From the NCBI GenBank assembly GCA_025093555.1, contig JAIWNF010000030.1:558001-622000 (forward strand): a stretch of 64,000 bases of DNA, in the 5' to 3' direction. Below are positions 26,327 to 39,033 of the stretch, in pieces. The notes beneath the pieces are model-generated. The model was given only the letters and a program-made list of their open reading frames with translations. It had not been told where the DNA came from and ran no database searches. The stretch is from Circinella umbellata (taxonomy: Eukaryota; Mucoromycota; Mucoromycetes; Mucorales; Lichtheimiaceae). Within the stretch, counting starts at the first letter, position 1; every line of letters begins with the position of its first letter. Made by a program: the position numbers and the translations under genes.

Positions 26327-28873
26327 ATGCCAAGAAAGCAGTTTTCTATCATATCCTTTTTTCAACGACGGTTTAATGCACAATTAGCCCCTACTTTACG
26401 TAATTATCAACAAGAATGTATTCAATCATGTCTCGATGAATTTAAATTAGGAATTCGTAAACAAATTGTGTCATTACCCGTAGGTATGATTTTCTTTTTT
26501 CTTTTTTTTTCACTTTGGCTGACGTGTCTAAATAAAACAAAAAGGTAAAATATAACGAATCAATAAATTACTCATTTTCTCGGTTCAATTTGCTTTTCTT
26601 TTTTTTATTGCTATTAGGAAGTGGGAAGACAGTAAGTAATAGAGAAAGAGTGAAATAAAAAGGAGTTGGTTGTTATAGAGTGGTCCTTTTTTTTTTTGAC
26701 ACATAATTTTTTTCCAGGTTGTCATGTCCAATTTGATTAACAAGATACCTCCTCCAACACCTCAAGCACGTAAAACATTAATATTAGCTCATCGGATGGA
26801 GCTTTTGGATCAAGCACAAATTCAAATCAAGAGATATAATCCATCTTGGGTAAGAAAAAAAAATACTACTTATTTTAAATATATTTACAGTAGAGATAAG
26901 GATTTAAGTTGTCAACAAAATGCATAAAGAATGTCGTAGTAGATCAAGGAAAGCGAAAAGCGAATATTGAAGACGCTGACGTTATTGTTGCTTCTGTTCA
27001 AACACTTGGCCGAAAAGATTCTAATCGTCTCGAACGCTATGATCCCCATCTATTCAAAACCATTATGATCGATGAAGTTCATCATGCAGCTGCCAGTACT
27101 TATGTCAACATTTTGAGCCATTTTAACAGCACAGAAACAGATCATGTGTTCATATGGGGTTGCTCAGCCACAGTTCGACGCCATGATGGTATTGCACTCG
27201 AAGGTATTTTCGATAAAATTGTTTATCACACGGATTTATTACAAATGATGGAAGCTGGTTGGTTATCTCCTATCAAAGTCACCACGGTTCAAACATCAGT
27301 GGATATAAGTAATGTCGCTACACGTAATGATGATTTTCAACAAGGTCAATTAGCAAGGGCAGTAAATGTGGAGCCTCGTAACGATATTATATATCAAAGT
27401 TGGGAAAAATATGCAAAAATTGAACAAAATCGAAAATCAACATTGATATTTGCAGTGGATATGGAACACACACTGACGCTGTGTAACCTATTTCGAAAAC
27501 ATGGCGTTAGTGCAGATTATGTTACAAGTAAAACACCTACACTGACCCGAACTGAAACACTACGTAAATTTAAAAGTGGAGAAACGCCAGTATTGGTGAA
27601 TTGTGGTAAAATATTTAGATACGTTTCTATTTTGTATAATATGCATTTTCAACACTAAAAGCTTTAACTTGCTTTGTTGTTGGTTATTTTGTTATTATTT
27701 AGGTATTTTGACAGAAGGCACCGATATTCCAAGGATCGACTGTATTCTAATGGCACGACCTACAAAATCAAGTGTTTTATTTCAACAAATGTTCGGTCGT
27801 GGCATGAGATTATTTCCAGAAAAAAAAGATTGTTTAGTAATTGATTTTGTGGATAATTTTAGTAAAATTAGCTCTGAGGGTTTAATTACATTTCCCACAT
27901 TAATGGGTTTGGATCATTCTCAAGTCGTGCGGGGTAAGCTATTTATTTTATTTTTATTATTGATGACACATTCAAGTCGCACTAACTTAATATTTGTATT
28001 TATTATTATTTATTTGTATACATATTTGTACTAGACGAAAACGTGCTTGATATGGAACGTCGAGCCGTCGCACAGACCAACGAGCAACACGTGGTACCAA
28101 GCAATATTAATGAAACAGAACAAGAAGAAGATGGTGATGATGATGAAAGTAAGCAATTAGCATATTATTATTATTCTTGTTTTTACTGTGCGAACAAAAA
28201 AAAATGACAAATTAAGTTAATAAAACATTATTATCTACTTTTAATTATAATAGTAACCAAGGATATTCGGATTAAAATTACTGAATATGATGACTTGAAT
28301 GAATTCATGATAGAAACTAGTGCATCTCCGGAACTTCGTTCGTTATCAGGAAATAGTTGGGTCACGGTTGGAGAAGATAAATGTGTATTAAATATTTTGA
28401 CCATCGGCTCATTAAAGTTAGAAAAATCCAAGGAGGATGGTATATGGCGCGGAACGTTAACGCGTGAATCCACCATTAATAATAATAATAATAATGTTAA
28501 TGATAATACTCACGGTCCCAACAATAAGCAACACCGAGTATTTTTCCGACCTACCCCGTTACCATTAACAGCAGATACTCGATCCATGGCTATTCGTGCA
28601 GCAGATACTTGGGTTAAACAAAACATTCCAAGAAGTCAACAATTCATGGCGTCACGAGTAGCATCTTTTCGAAAACATCCAGCAACAGAAGCACAATATA
28701 AGATATTAAAACGACATAAAGTGGAAGTTAAACAAAAATTAACAAAAGGACAAGCAATGGATTTAATTACACGACTTAAATTAGGACAAAAAAAAATTTG
28801 GCAACAAGAGCGTAAGAAAAGGCTGGGGTATCAAAAAAAGCAAGAACGTGCTATTTTAAGAAGAAAAAAATAG
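26327..28873 (+). CDS. IRC3: Irc3-type mitochondrial DEAD/H-box helicase
   Basis: This is a superfamily-2 helicase of the Irc3 group, a mitochondrial branch-unwinding enzyme supporting mtDNA maintenance. Seven exons, 26327-26483, 26618-26631, 26718-26849, 26909-27605, 27703-27933, 28035-28148 and 28254-28873, join in frame to 654 residues. Motifs: Q-like [10 protein letters not shown], Walker A LPVGSGKT, Ia [53 protein letters not shown]. The basic N-terminus [16 protein letters not shown] suits mitochondrial import. The Walker A lysine lies on a 14-nt microexon. The acceptor of exon 4 is uncertain: 26909 keeps the frame, but a later AG at about 26930 would remove seven residues. The C-terminal 200 residues are Asn-rich and then strongly basic (RRKK end). 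Confidence 0.9.
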
Positions 28874-29295
28874 AGTACAATAAATAATAATACCAAGAAA
28901 AATCATATGTAAATAATAAAGGATTATAGCCAAGTGTTTTTGGGTTGTCGGTACTCGTAAAAAACAATTCTACCGAAAAAAGAAAATCTTGTATTTTGGA
29001 TTTGAAATAACACAAAAATGAATAAAGCAAAATAATAAATAATACTGAAATATGACATATAAAAAAGCAAAGACACGGGAAGTATAGAAATAAAATATAA
29101 AAGAGTAATATACAACATAAATGTGGATGGGTAAAGGTTTTTTGGGGAATGAGTTAATTTTTTGTACATAAAAAATTTTCTATAGAAAAAGAAAATTATT
29201 TGGTTTGATGATGGAGGATGTTAAAAGACGTTTAAATGGGTATTTTGAATAGTGAAAGGGTTATTGTTTCATTTTTTTGGTTTGTTTTTGATTGT
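28874..29295. other. Convergent 3' intergenic region
   Basis: This stretch lies between the converging ends of the Irc3 gene and the membrane-protein gene. It is A/T-rich with AATAAA-like signals just after 28880 and around 29025. No gene is seen. Confidence 0.5.
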
Positions 29296-30911
29296 TTAGA
29301 GGAAAGTCGTGATATAAACCAACAATGTAGAATGTTGAATCCATGTTGAAATGGGTAAATTCTCGGATGCATGACTAACAAATTGACCAATACAACGTCG
29401 GGCAGTAATGCATTTCTTGGATAAATTTTGCTGTTGTTGCTGTTGTTGATTCATAAATGAAAATATTAACAGGCTAATATAAACCATGAGGCGTAATAGA
29501 TTGGTTTTGGTTAGATTAATCCTTGGTGGATGGATATGAAGAGGTTTATTTATGTCATTAGCAATGAGTTGCTGATTTAGCATGTTGAGATTATTCAATA
29601 ATCGAGCAGAAGAACGTGCTGCAGCCTCCGCTGCTACTGCTGTTGAATTGGATGAGATTGTACGTAAAGATGACCATGCATAATTGAGTATCTGTCCCAT
29701 GTGATGCTGATAATGTTGTTTTTCTCGTTCTTGATTCTGTTCTTGTTTATGATAATAATGATGATGATGATGTTCATGATAATGGTGTTGTACAATGATA
29801 TTTTCTTGTTGTTTTTCTTGTTGTAACAAAGAAGATGATGCGATTATAGATGATGCTGAAGATATGGATGGTGGAAGTTGAAAAAGGGATAAACTATTAC
29901 TATTGCTCAAGGTATTATTAGTACTGTTGTTAAGATTATCTTGGCAGCAAACCATTGCTAATTCATGCATTGCTTGTGCTAATTTAGATTGACTATCAGA
30001 AAATCGTTCACGTTGGCCATTCCAATCAAATAATTGTGGAGTTGATGGTGTAGCGGTATCACTTTGTCGCCGTTCTTTTGTTGGATTAAAAACAGTAGAT
30101 ATCTGGGGGCATGAATTAGAACGGTGCAGCATGCTACCATAACTACGATCACGAATAGCTAGCTTGGATTTTAAGCTGGATTGAGCTTGGTCTATTAATT
30201 GTTGGAGTGATTGTGCGATTCGATCCAAATCATCAGTATTGTTTTCTTCTTGTTCATCTTCCCCTTCTTCGTTGTTGTTTTCGCTGTCGTTGTCATTATC
30301 GATGGCGATGGGGGTAAAATTATTTTTGATATCATTTTCATTATTGTTGATCGTAACGGCGTCGTCAGGAAAAGAATAGGAGGAAGAAGAAAAGGATCTA
30401 CAAGGAAAACAAACAGTAATATTAATATTACAAAAACGTTATTATTTGATCAAAATATTTAAAACCTTAAATTAAATCTATCTTTATTATAGAAGCATAA
30501 CTTACTTTGATGTTTTTAATCGCTTTTTAGATAATGATGATTGTTGATATAATGTTTCATTCGTCGATTTTTGATATTTATTTTGTATATCTTTCATCAT
30601 ATATTGTGTATCCTGTACAGCACGTCTCATCTCTAATACCGTTTCGTCTAGACTACTCATCTATTGTGTTTATTGTTGAGTATAATTAGTCAATGTGGCG
30701 TACGAAACAAAAAAGAATGTACTTTGAATAAGGAAAAAAAACATACTCGAGCTAACCACGCATCATCGTTTTTTCGACTAGTTGAAACAGCATAATGATA
30801 AGATGGAGGTGGTGTTCGTACCATCATCGAACGATCCTCAAATACATACTTATTTTCATCATCTTCATGTTCTACTTGCTCTTGTACACGACAAGGTAAA
30901 GGGGATTCCAT
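29296..30911 (-). CDS. Uncharacterised coiled-coil, single-pass membrane protein
   Basis: I do not recognise the family. Three exons, 30911-30747, 30660-30506 and 30397-29296, join in frame to 473 residues. The start ATG is the first in the open frame and is preceded by an A-rich leader. Residues 55-105 look like a short coiled coil (ETVLEMRRAVQDTQYMMKDI). An acidic Asn/Asp/Glu stretch follows (30320-30240), then DRIAQSLQQLIDQAQSSL, a Ser-rich segment and a His/Gln-rich region (about 29730-29800). An Ala-rich helix (AVAAEAAARSSARLL) precedes one predicted membrane segment, LLRLMVYISLLIFSFM. After it come a Gln run and a C-terminal tail of about 45 residues. The composition suggests a regulatory or scaffold protein anchored near its C-terminus; this is inference. 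Confidence 0.75.
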
Positions 30912-32549
30912 AGAAAAAAAATTTATGAAAAAAAGGGGTTTATTTTCTTATGGGAAATGAGATCCCTTTTTTTTAAGAGTCGTCTTTTTCTTGCCGAAAC
31001 AAAAGAAAAGTAATAAAATAATAGGCCTGGGCAAAGAAAAGAAAAAAAAAAGAAGAAAAGAAAAGAAATTAAAAAGAAAAGAAAGTTGTCGTTAAAAAAT
31101 GCGGACTGTGTGTGAGAGGAAATAAATTCTAATAATTGATAAGTTGCAGTTTAACATGCGGAGATATAGGCAGCTTTAAAAGGAAAGAGACCATCCCGCC
31201 TAAAAAAAAAAGCTGAGTGAGCCATGTGAATGATAATATAATGATTCAGCTTGTATTCCCTTGTTGCCTTATTGTTCTTTTTGTGGATCATGTAATTTTA
31301 CATAATTCATTTTTTTTGTTGCCAATATTAATTATTTAATTCACGCTTTTCTTTTCTTTTCTTTTACCCAACTTTGTCCATTTATAAATTCAGGAACAAA
31401 CTTTTTTTTATCATCACGCCACCTTACCTGAGTTACTATTATTGTTACCCCGCAATAATTTTTGTTTACGCGACGATATAGAACCCGTTATGAATATCTT
31501 TAATGTGATATTTTTCAGCGCGGCTCTCATTTGATAAACCACCTCATACTTATTAAGAGCTCCTATTGCTTTTTCTTGTTTTTTTACTTTAATTGGCTCC
31601 ACTATTCTTCATGGAATGGATCATTTTCAGCTATTAACAAACGTAATCCATTTTATATGAAAAAGAGTTCAAGGATCATATGGTAAGGTATTTATGTGAC
31701 AAGGATCATCCACAAGAAATCAAATATAAAAAACGCTAACAGGAAACGATCATTAACCTCTCTTATTTGATAAAAATTATATTTTTGTCTGTTCTCGTTT
31801 TCATTTTTTACATGTCAAAATATTCATCAGTCAAGTTCTTTTTGATTTGTTTATGGTAAGTCGATATACATTTTATAATAATTGTGAATTGGAAACACGG
31901 ATACTGCTATGATAGTAGTTGTTTTAAAAGAATATCCATTGAGAATATTTCATATATTAAATTGCTGCTATTATTTTTTTATGTCTTTTTATTACAGTTA
32001 GTATTTTGCTTAAATATCGTTTAATTAAAATATTTTGACTTTATATAAAAATTGAAAATAAATACCAGCACAGTACACTCGCCAACAGTACCGTTTAGGA
32101 TCGCGTAAATAACTCGAAAGGTTCATCGGTAGGAATCCTGAAGACCGACAATAACTGAAAAGAACTGAGAGCTGACAGTACTTTGATAGATTTTTTTTAA
32201 ATAAAACATAAAGTAATCAGTCAAAAACGTAATCACCGAACCAACTCACTAAACTCAAAGACGCCCAAAATGCTTGCATTAAAATGGCTTTAAATCGCAA
32301 GGCTTCCAAACAGGCAGCAACAACTGTACCTATATGTAGTGCCATGGAAATAAGAATGTAAAAATACCACAGATTCTAAGGATCTAGTGCCTCTGATAAA
32401 GCTAAAAAGGATCTTCCTAAGAACAAGAAGGTTATTATACCTTAGGATAAAATTCTTTAAGATGCATTCTTCGGATGACATACCAGGAATAACCCATCAG
32501 AATAAACAATTGATATAGATAGACCAAATAGTACATTCTATGTAGCATA
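30912..32549. other. Intergenic, mostly featureless
   Basis: The first part is A/T-homopolymer-rich promoter sequence of the membrane-protein gene. A 62-codon open frame at 31414-31602 (minus), beginning at a GTG, is basic and has no recognisable relatives. The stretch 32240-32480 (plus) contains Lys-rich coding-like fragments interrupted by stops and may be a decayed transposon cargo. I cannot assign it. Confidence 0.4.
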
Positions 32550-33422
32550 TAGCATAAGTCCAGGACGTTCAATTATTTCTTTTCCTGATTTGCATGTAAG
32601 CCTTCTACGTACTCTTTGTGATGACCTTCATCCAAGTGAGCGTAAGATTCTATCCAATGGTCAGCCCAGCGTTCTTTACGTATATAATAGTATTCTGTAA
32701 AAATGTTAAGTAATGATTTATAATTCGTGAGTTTAATCAACCTCATCATTGTGCCATGTAAAATATATTATATTTTTTACTTACTCTTCAAGATATGCAA
32801 TTATATTATTTGCCTCTGCGGTATTATCACTGCAAACCTTTATTACTTTATTTTGTATTCCTTGAGTGCATCTTTAAAATTGATTCATTGTCCTTCACCA
32901 AAGCAAAATATCGGCCGTTTCACCAATTCTACCATACTTCTCTTTCAGCTCTTCTTTATCATCATGTTTGGACACCTTCTCACCAAACAATTTCTTGATA
33001 TGCCATACACACAAATACGAAGAACATTGGGAAAGTGTGTACGAAGAGCAATCTCCAAAAAACTGTCATTATCGGTTACAAATAACTTTGGTGTATATCC
33101 ATATTGCAGATGTCTAAATAGTTTTTACCAGCTGTATGATATCGCTTTTTCGTCTGACATCACAGCACTACGTATCAATATAATACGAATGTAACTTATC
33201 ACTTTGGTAGCTATCTGCACCCAAGTTGCTAACACCAACTATATTGAGTAGAGGCATCATGTTTCGGTTGCTACGATATGTGCAATCGATCACAATAACG
33301 TCAGAAAATCGTTGTACCCTTTCAATACATGACCCATGAGAAGCAAAAATTGATTTAATAACCTTTTGTGTGCTGTCAGTACCATAGCAAGAGATATATC
33401 CATTTTGTTTCAAAAATGTCAT
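32550..33422 (-). pseudogene. MULE (Mutator-like) transposase relic 1
   Basis: The minus strand encodes consecutive blocks of a MULE-type DDE transposase. They run in order: DVIVIDCTYRSNRNMMPLLN, a block ending in SDEKAISYSW, then LFRHLQYGYTPKLFVTDNDS, then FPNVLRICVWHIKKLF, and a C-terminal W..HW..Y......VEGLHAN block at about 32700-32600. At least one frameshift (near 33165) and an in-frame TAA (near 33127) interrupt it, so it is dead. I see no terminal inverted repeats around it. Confidence 0.75.
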
Positions 33423-34532
33423 ACGTAATTAAATCCATTTCTTAATTATTGCGCGTTGTTTTCATTAACACAAATCTTTTGTCCAGGATTATATAGATTA
33501 TTTGGTACACATTGTAAAAACTTGTAAGTGTTAATAGTTGAGTTGGTATTATCGGTTCAGTAATGTACGTTGATCTAATAATAGGAGTGGATGGAAAAGA
33601 TAATACTGTTAGTGGTATATTGAGAGGTTGAGGGTTAAATGTTGCTACTTCGCATCTCCTTGCCCCTCATACTCAAAAAATTACCAAGTTTATCATTACT
33701 TTGTTATTACTATTCCTTGATTTTACTTTCATACCATATACTTCTACTATATTCTCTTTACTTTTTATACTTATCTTCTTTACTTGTCATTTCACTACTT
33801 TAACTTTTTCTCTTTTTGAGGTTTTCTTCAGTTAATACATACATTCTCTTTGTATATATACTATTTCCTACCCCCGACCATATGTCTATAGAAGCAAGTC
33901 AAATTAGTCTTCCAATAAATAAAATAATAAAAAAAATTAATCTAAATGTTGCTACTACTAGCGATGATAAATTTATGCGTTCCTGCTTCATTATTTTTGT
34001 GGTGAAATCTTTGCTTTCAACTGACTAATAATATTTCCACGTTCTTGTGTATATTTTACTTCGTGTTCATGGTATATCAGCGGCATGGTGCTCATACTAT
34101 GACTATTTATGCTCAGAGATATCACATAGCTTTGTTGTAAATTTCCGCTTGTAGTTGTTGGCCTTTGTGGGCGAGATAATAAGTTTTCATGTACAGTCAT
34201 TTTTCCTTGATGTGCGATTTGGAAACTTTTTATTCAAACCAGTTTTGTCTTGATATGTTCTATGTACAATAGCTTTTGTAGCGCTTATATAAAATAAAAA
34301 TATATAGTTTAGTAACAAGTATAAATAAAAACTAGAAATATATATACCTTCTTTAAGCGACGATTTCTTTTCTTATTACTGTACCATTCTTATTATTATA
34401 ATTTTGTTTTGATCCTGTATGGCAACATTCAAAAGTACAAGCGCGCTGGTTACTGTGACGTTTAATAATAGCAAATTATTGTTGACGTGCATAATCTTGA
34501 ACATTATCTAATGCTTCGTTCACAGTCTGACA
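33423..34532. other. AT-rich region upstream of MULE relic 1
   Basis: No complete gene is seen. A minus-strand open frame at 33991-34200 (Ser/Thr/Gln-rich) lies where the N-terminal part of relic 1 might be expected, but it shows no diagnostic motif. Confidence 0.35.
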
Positions 34533-34862
34533 CAGTCAACCCCCGCTTTTGGGCCTCCCGCTTTTGGAAATCTCCCGGTTCTGCACCGTTTGTTTTTAGA
34601 AATGTTAAAAATACTTCATAGAATCGCAACTTGCATCAAGGTTTTCGGGCGAGTTGCGCTAATCGGGAGTAAATCATACTATAATCTAATAATTGTGTAC
34701 GTATATTATCCTTATGAATTTTTATCCAAATATGGAAATACTCAGAATGCTTGCAAAGAATAATTGATAAATGCTGTAACTTAAGTTTCGCTTGTTGCAC
34801 GTCTTCGGTTATACAACAAAAAGTTAGGAAATCTCAGGTGTGCAAAAACCGGGGGTTGGCTG
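34533..34862. mobile_element. pogo-like MITE with CAGTCAACCCCCG ends
   Basis: The left end CAGTCAACCCCCG is mirrored at the right end by CGGGGGTTGGCTG, followed by TA. The left flank is CA rather than TA and is probably mutated. The element is about 330 bp, without coding capacity. The CAG...CTG ends and TA duplication are typical of Tc1/mariner-pogo miniatures. Confidence 0.65.
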
Positions 34863-35185
34863 TAGTCTGTCTTGTTCAAAATCTCTGTAAGAGTTTTGTT
34901 CATGGTTGTATCGTAATTATGTTTGAGGGATAATATCTTAGTAGTAAATAGAAAAATATAAAGTGAAATCGAGAAAAACGATAAAGTTATAAAAAATCTT
35001 TGAGCGACAATAATCTCTTTGTTTATTCGCGATGGGTATTTGTATGTTTTCTGAATAATTATTATTACACAAACGAAATGTGGTCGCCTCATACCTACAG
35101 TATAGAGCCCCAAACTTCCATTGAATAAATTAAAAGTGAATACGTACATCACGGCTAAAACGAGTAGTAGAAATTTATCGATTTT

Positions 35186-35336
35186 CATGAATCTGCATGA
35201 TAACTATTGACATGAATTTCTATGAAATGTGTCAGTTCATGGAGATCCATAGATCTATACAGAATCATAGATATTAAGTCATATCCATTACCTATTTATA
35301 AGCAGATTCATGCAGATTCATGCAGATTCATTGATG
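35186..35336. repeat. Small foldback repeat with ATGAATCTGCATGA arms
   Basis: CATGAATCTGCATGA near 35187 is answered by three tandem copies of GCAGATTCAT near 35302-35331 in the opposite orientation. This makes a foldback of about 150 bases. It could be a tiny MITE or a chance palindromic satellite. Confidence 0.4.
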
Positions 35337-37633
35337 CTTTATAGCCTAGTTTTTAAATAATATATATTTTACTTTATGAGCATATACATTATACTGCGGC
35401 TATAACATCGCTGAGATCACTTCTACTATATTATGATACGCACTTTGAATAATAAAATTTTCTTTTTGTGGGACATTAACTATGTGAGATAATAAGAAAA
35501 GTAGTAAAAGATATGCGTAGGAATACTACTTCTCGTCAAATGATCATCGGTTCACAAAGTATAAGTACAGAGGATTCCCGTTTATATAATACGGCCACCT
35601 TCAAGAAGTAGTGCAGTAATTCCAGAAGAAGCAACTGTGATAACAGTTTCGCCTTAAGTTATTAACAATGTATAAATGATTATTTTAAAAACCTAGTTGC
35701 AAATTATGATATTAACAGCTAATCTTACATTTTGCTTAGAAATGATATCAGATTGATTAACTGTTTAATAGTTTGAATACACTACTGTGAAATAAGGTGA
35801 AGGAAAAGAAATAAGAGGTGGTTGAAAAAAGGCTGCATTTCCAAAAAAGGAAGGGAATCTACTATTATATTATAGGTAGATAGATATATGTATATATAAT
35901 ATAGCAAGCAGAAATCAATGTGCATTACAAGAAGTATGAAAAATAAAATATATAGGTTTCTTTTAAAAATATAAAAATTGTCAAAAAGGAAAAGGGTGCA
36001 CAAAGTAATTTTACTATACAGGTGTATTAACAAGTTCCATTATCTGTATTAGTTAATGCATCTGATGTTCAAAATGCTATCTTAGCAAAGCTTTCGAAGT
36101 CGTCAAGAAAAGCTTATATTGATAAAGAAAGTGTTTTGTTGTGGTTTGATGAATTACGTAAAAGAGAATATCATGTTCTTCAGCATGTATATTCCATCTC
36201 ATTTGTGATTGCGTGGGTATCTCCATGGCAAAAATTGGTGAGTAATAATAAACATTGTTGGATAGAGCTATATGGTGTTAGATGAATGGATGATCTGACT
36301 TGGTTATTAAAAATCTTATTTGTTATTTAGATTTTACAAAGACAAGAAGATATATGTATTGATTCGACCCACAAAACTTGTAAATCATTTTTAAATGATG
36401 AAGACTGTTATTTGTTTACCATTGTTGCAAAGAATAGTTCAACAAACAAAGAATGTCCAATGGGATTTATGATAACGAATAGTGAAACGTCTGAAACTGT
36501 ATGTGGTTAGAATGGTTAAAAAACAGAAGTTGAATTTACTCCAAAAACAATAATGATAGACTGCAGTTCTATTGAAATTAATGCAATCCGAGTTGTTTTT
36601 CAGGAATCTGTTCGAATTCTTCTCTGTCAATGGCTCATAAAGCGTGCATGGGATAAAAAAAATTAAAAAAGATGTGAGCATTGTTATAGTCATTGATATT
36701 TTAGTTCTATACTTACATTCTAAGTATATATATATAATGTAGGTCAAGGCATCAACTGGTACTAAAGATTCGATGGTCTTACGACGTGAAGCTCATTCTG
36801 TTTTAAATAAGTTAATGCATTGTGAAAACCAAGATGATTTTCAAGTTTTGTAGGGTGAATTTGTTATTAAATGGAGACATAACAAAGGCTGTCTCGAGTT
36901 TTATGCGTATATGTTATCACGTTGGTACCCTAAAAAAGAGTTGAGGTGCAAAGAATGGCGCTCGTCGTGGTCGTTCCACACAAATAATTATGTTGAAAGC
37001 TGGCATAATCAGTTGAAGTCTTTCTATCTTGGTCATTCTCGCTGTTGTCGTGTAGATCGAATTGTTTATACATTAGTCGAGTTTGTTGAAATAGATTATC
37101 GTCAAGATGCTTTACAAGTCAAATATGGTTTCAAGCATATGTATTTGTCTGCTCATGAAAAACAAAGAAAAAAAAAGCGAATAAAATCGAGTTCAATGTT
37201 GCTAATAGTATGATTGTATTTGAAAATGGCGTGGTAAGTAAACCGTTTATTTATATGTATCTTTAGTTTATTTAATAACTAGCTCTAACTATAATTCTTA
37301 TAGCTATACTGTAGATCATTCACGGATTGTGGAAAGTGGTATATAGTTAATTATAAAAATAATGAAAATGGACAATTGTTATTATCGACATGCTCCTGTC
37401 CTGATTTTTAATAATCTCGTAAACTTTGCAAACATATATTCTTGATAAATCGTATTAAAAGTATCCCATACCAAGTGCAACATATAACCACACAAAATAA
37501 TCAAGTATCATCATCATCATCATCATCACTATCGCCATCACCACCATCATCATCACCCCTACCATCATTACCGCTACCATCGTTTTCTGAAACAAGGCTT
37601 TTATATTTACAAGATGCTACGTTTTAAGAATAT

Positions 37634-39033
37634 AATAGAAAGGAGGGAATGACTACGGGCGCGCCAATTCTGAGCTGGCACATAGTAACATGGCGCGCCC
37701 TTCGTCTGTTTTACTTTGCTTACTCTTGTTCAAGTTTGCTATATGAAACATATCTTATTTAAACTGAATTTTCTCTACTTTAGATAAAAGAATTATGAAT
37801 AAAAATATGACAGTCCGGTTGAATCATCATCATTCTTCAGTTGAATACTTTTTGATAATAAAAATATCAAGCCATTTGAAAAACTATTAAAGATATACAT
37901 ATTAATTTCTTTTTAATCTATTATATCCAATGGGTCAAATCAAATTAAGAATTAATTCATATAAAGTAAAAAATCATATTCAATTTTTATTTTTACTTTC
38001 AAAGGTTTGAGTAATAACATATTGAAATATTTATGCAATGGAAATATTGTACAAATATTAATAATAGGTGTTGTACATATTAATATAAGCTTGCTATTAT
38101 GGGATCCATGGACCAGCAGGATTCTTAACATAGGTTCATTACAAAAAGCAATAACATTTGAAGACTATGCCCCTATTTTTCATACAAAGTGTTCTTGTTC
38201 TTGACTCATTCAACAAGACTACACCAATATTTCATATGAGGATGCAATAGAATTCTTGTTTAAAAATCAAAATCTTGACTCAAGAGTTTACGATCAGCCA
38301 CAAGACGAAAATTATACCTTTAAGAAAGATTTCTAGAAGCTATTGTTATTCATATTTAATATGATTGATTTGATTATTTTTTATCGTTTTGTATTATTAT
38401 GTATATTTATGTCATCTTTTTTTTTTCGTTATACTACGTATGACCCAATTTCTTTCTTCTTCCCTATTTATATGGTACTCTCTCACTTGGTAATTTATAT
38501 AATACAGATTATTCCTTTATCCTACGTAATAAATGTTGATACGTGATCTTTTTTTGAGCTGCTCCTATAGCCCACCCATTCTTCTATATTATAATTCATA
38601 TGTCCTTTTCTTATAATTTCGTTTATTTATAGCACAAGCATTATATAGTACGTACGTATTTTAGCTATATGCCTACAATTAGTACCATTTTTGATCTATG
38701 TCATACTGCTTCGCTCCTTTGCTATCGGCTTTTTTGTATAGGCACAGAAGTATACGTATTGCATTCTTTTATAACTTTTTGGTTCAGTAATTTTTGAGTA
38801 TATTTTATGGCGTAGAAATAGAAAGAAACTCTATGTTCAATTGGCACAATACGTTAAATATATTGTTAATAAGTATTGTTGAGATTGTGAATATTTTGAA
38901 TAAGTGAAGAAAAAGGAGGGTAGATGAAGGGTAGACGAAGGGCGCGCCATGTTACTAAGATGCCTGTTCAAAATTGGCGCGCCCCTCGTCTGACTGTAAA
39001 ATTTTGGCGCGCCGTAGTCATTCCCAATAGAAA
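37634..39033. repeat. 8-bp target-site duplication AATAGAAA around element copy 1
   Basis: AATAGAAA occurs at 37634-37641 and again at 39026-39033, immediately outside the inserted element. Keeping one copy rejoins the transposase-relic reading frame, which supports a genuine insertion. Confidence 0.8.
37642..39025. mobile_element. GGCGCGCC element, copy 1 (non-autonomous DNA transposon)
   Basis: The ends are inverted: GGGAATGACTACGGGCGCGCC at 37645 and GGCGCGCCGTAGTCATTCCC ending at 39025. Three extra bases (GGA) precede the left end. Subterminal blocks also mirror each other: CATGGCGCGCCCTTCGTCTG at about 37690 and GACGAAGGGCGCGCCATGTT at 38935. The interior is strongly AT-rich. It has no transposase, only a decayed coding-like stretch at 38007-38336 with one internal stop. 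The 8-bp target duplication is compatible with hAT, P, Merlin or Zisupton-type enzymes; the superfamily is undetermined. A near-identical copy lies at 51188-52877. Confidence 0.85.

Noticed and set aside
31414..31602. Basic 62-codon frame starting with GTG on the minus strand
   Set aside because: The nearby ATG is in another frame with an immediate stop, and no homology or splice partner was found.
38343..38546. Hydrophobic open frame duplicated at 52194-52397
   Set aside because: It is Phe/Ile/Tyr-rich from AT-rich sequence and duplicated only because the whole element is. No coding evidence.
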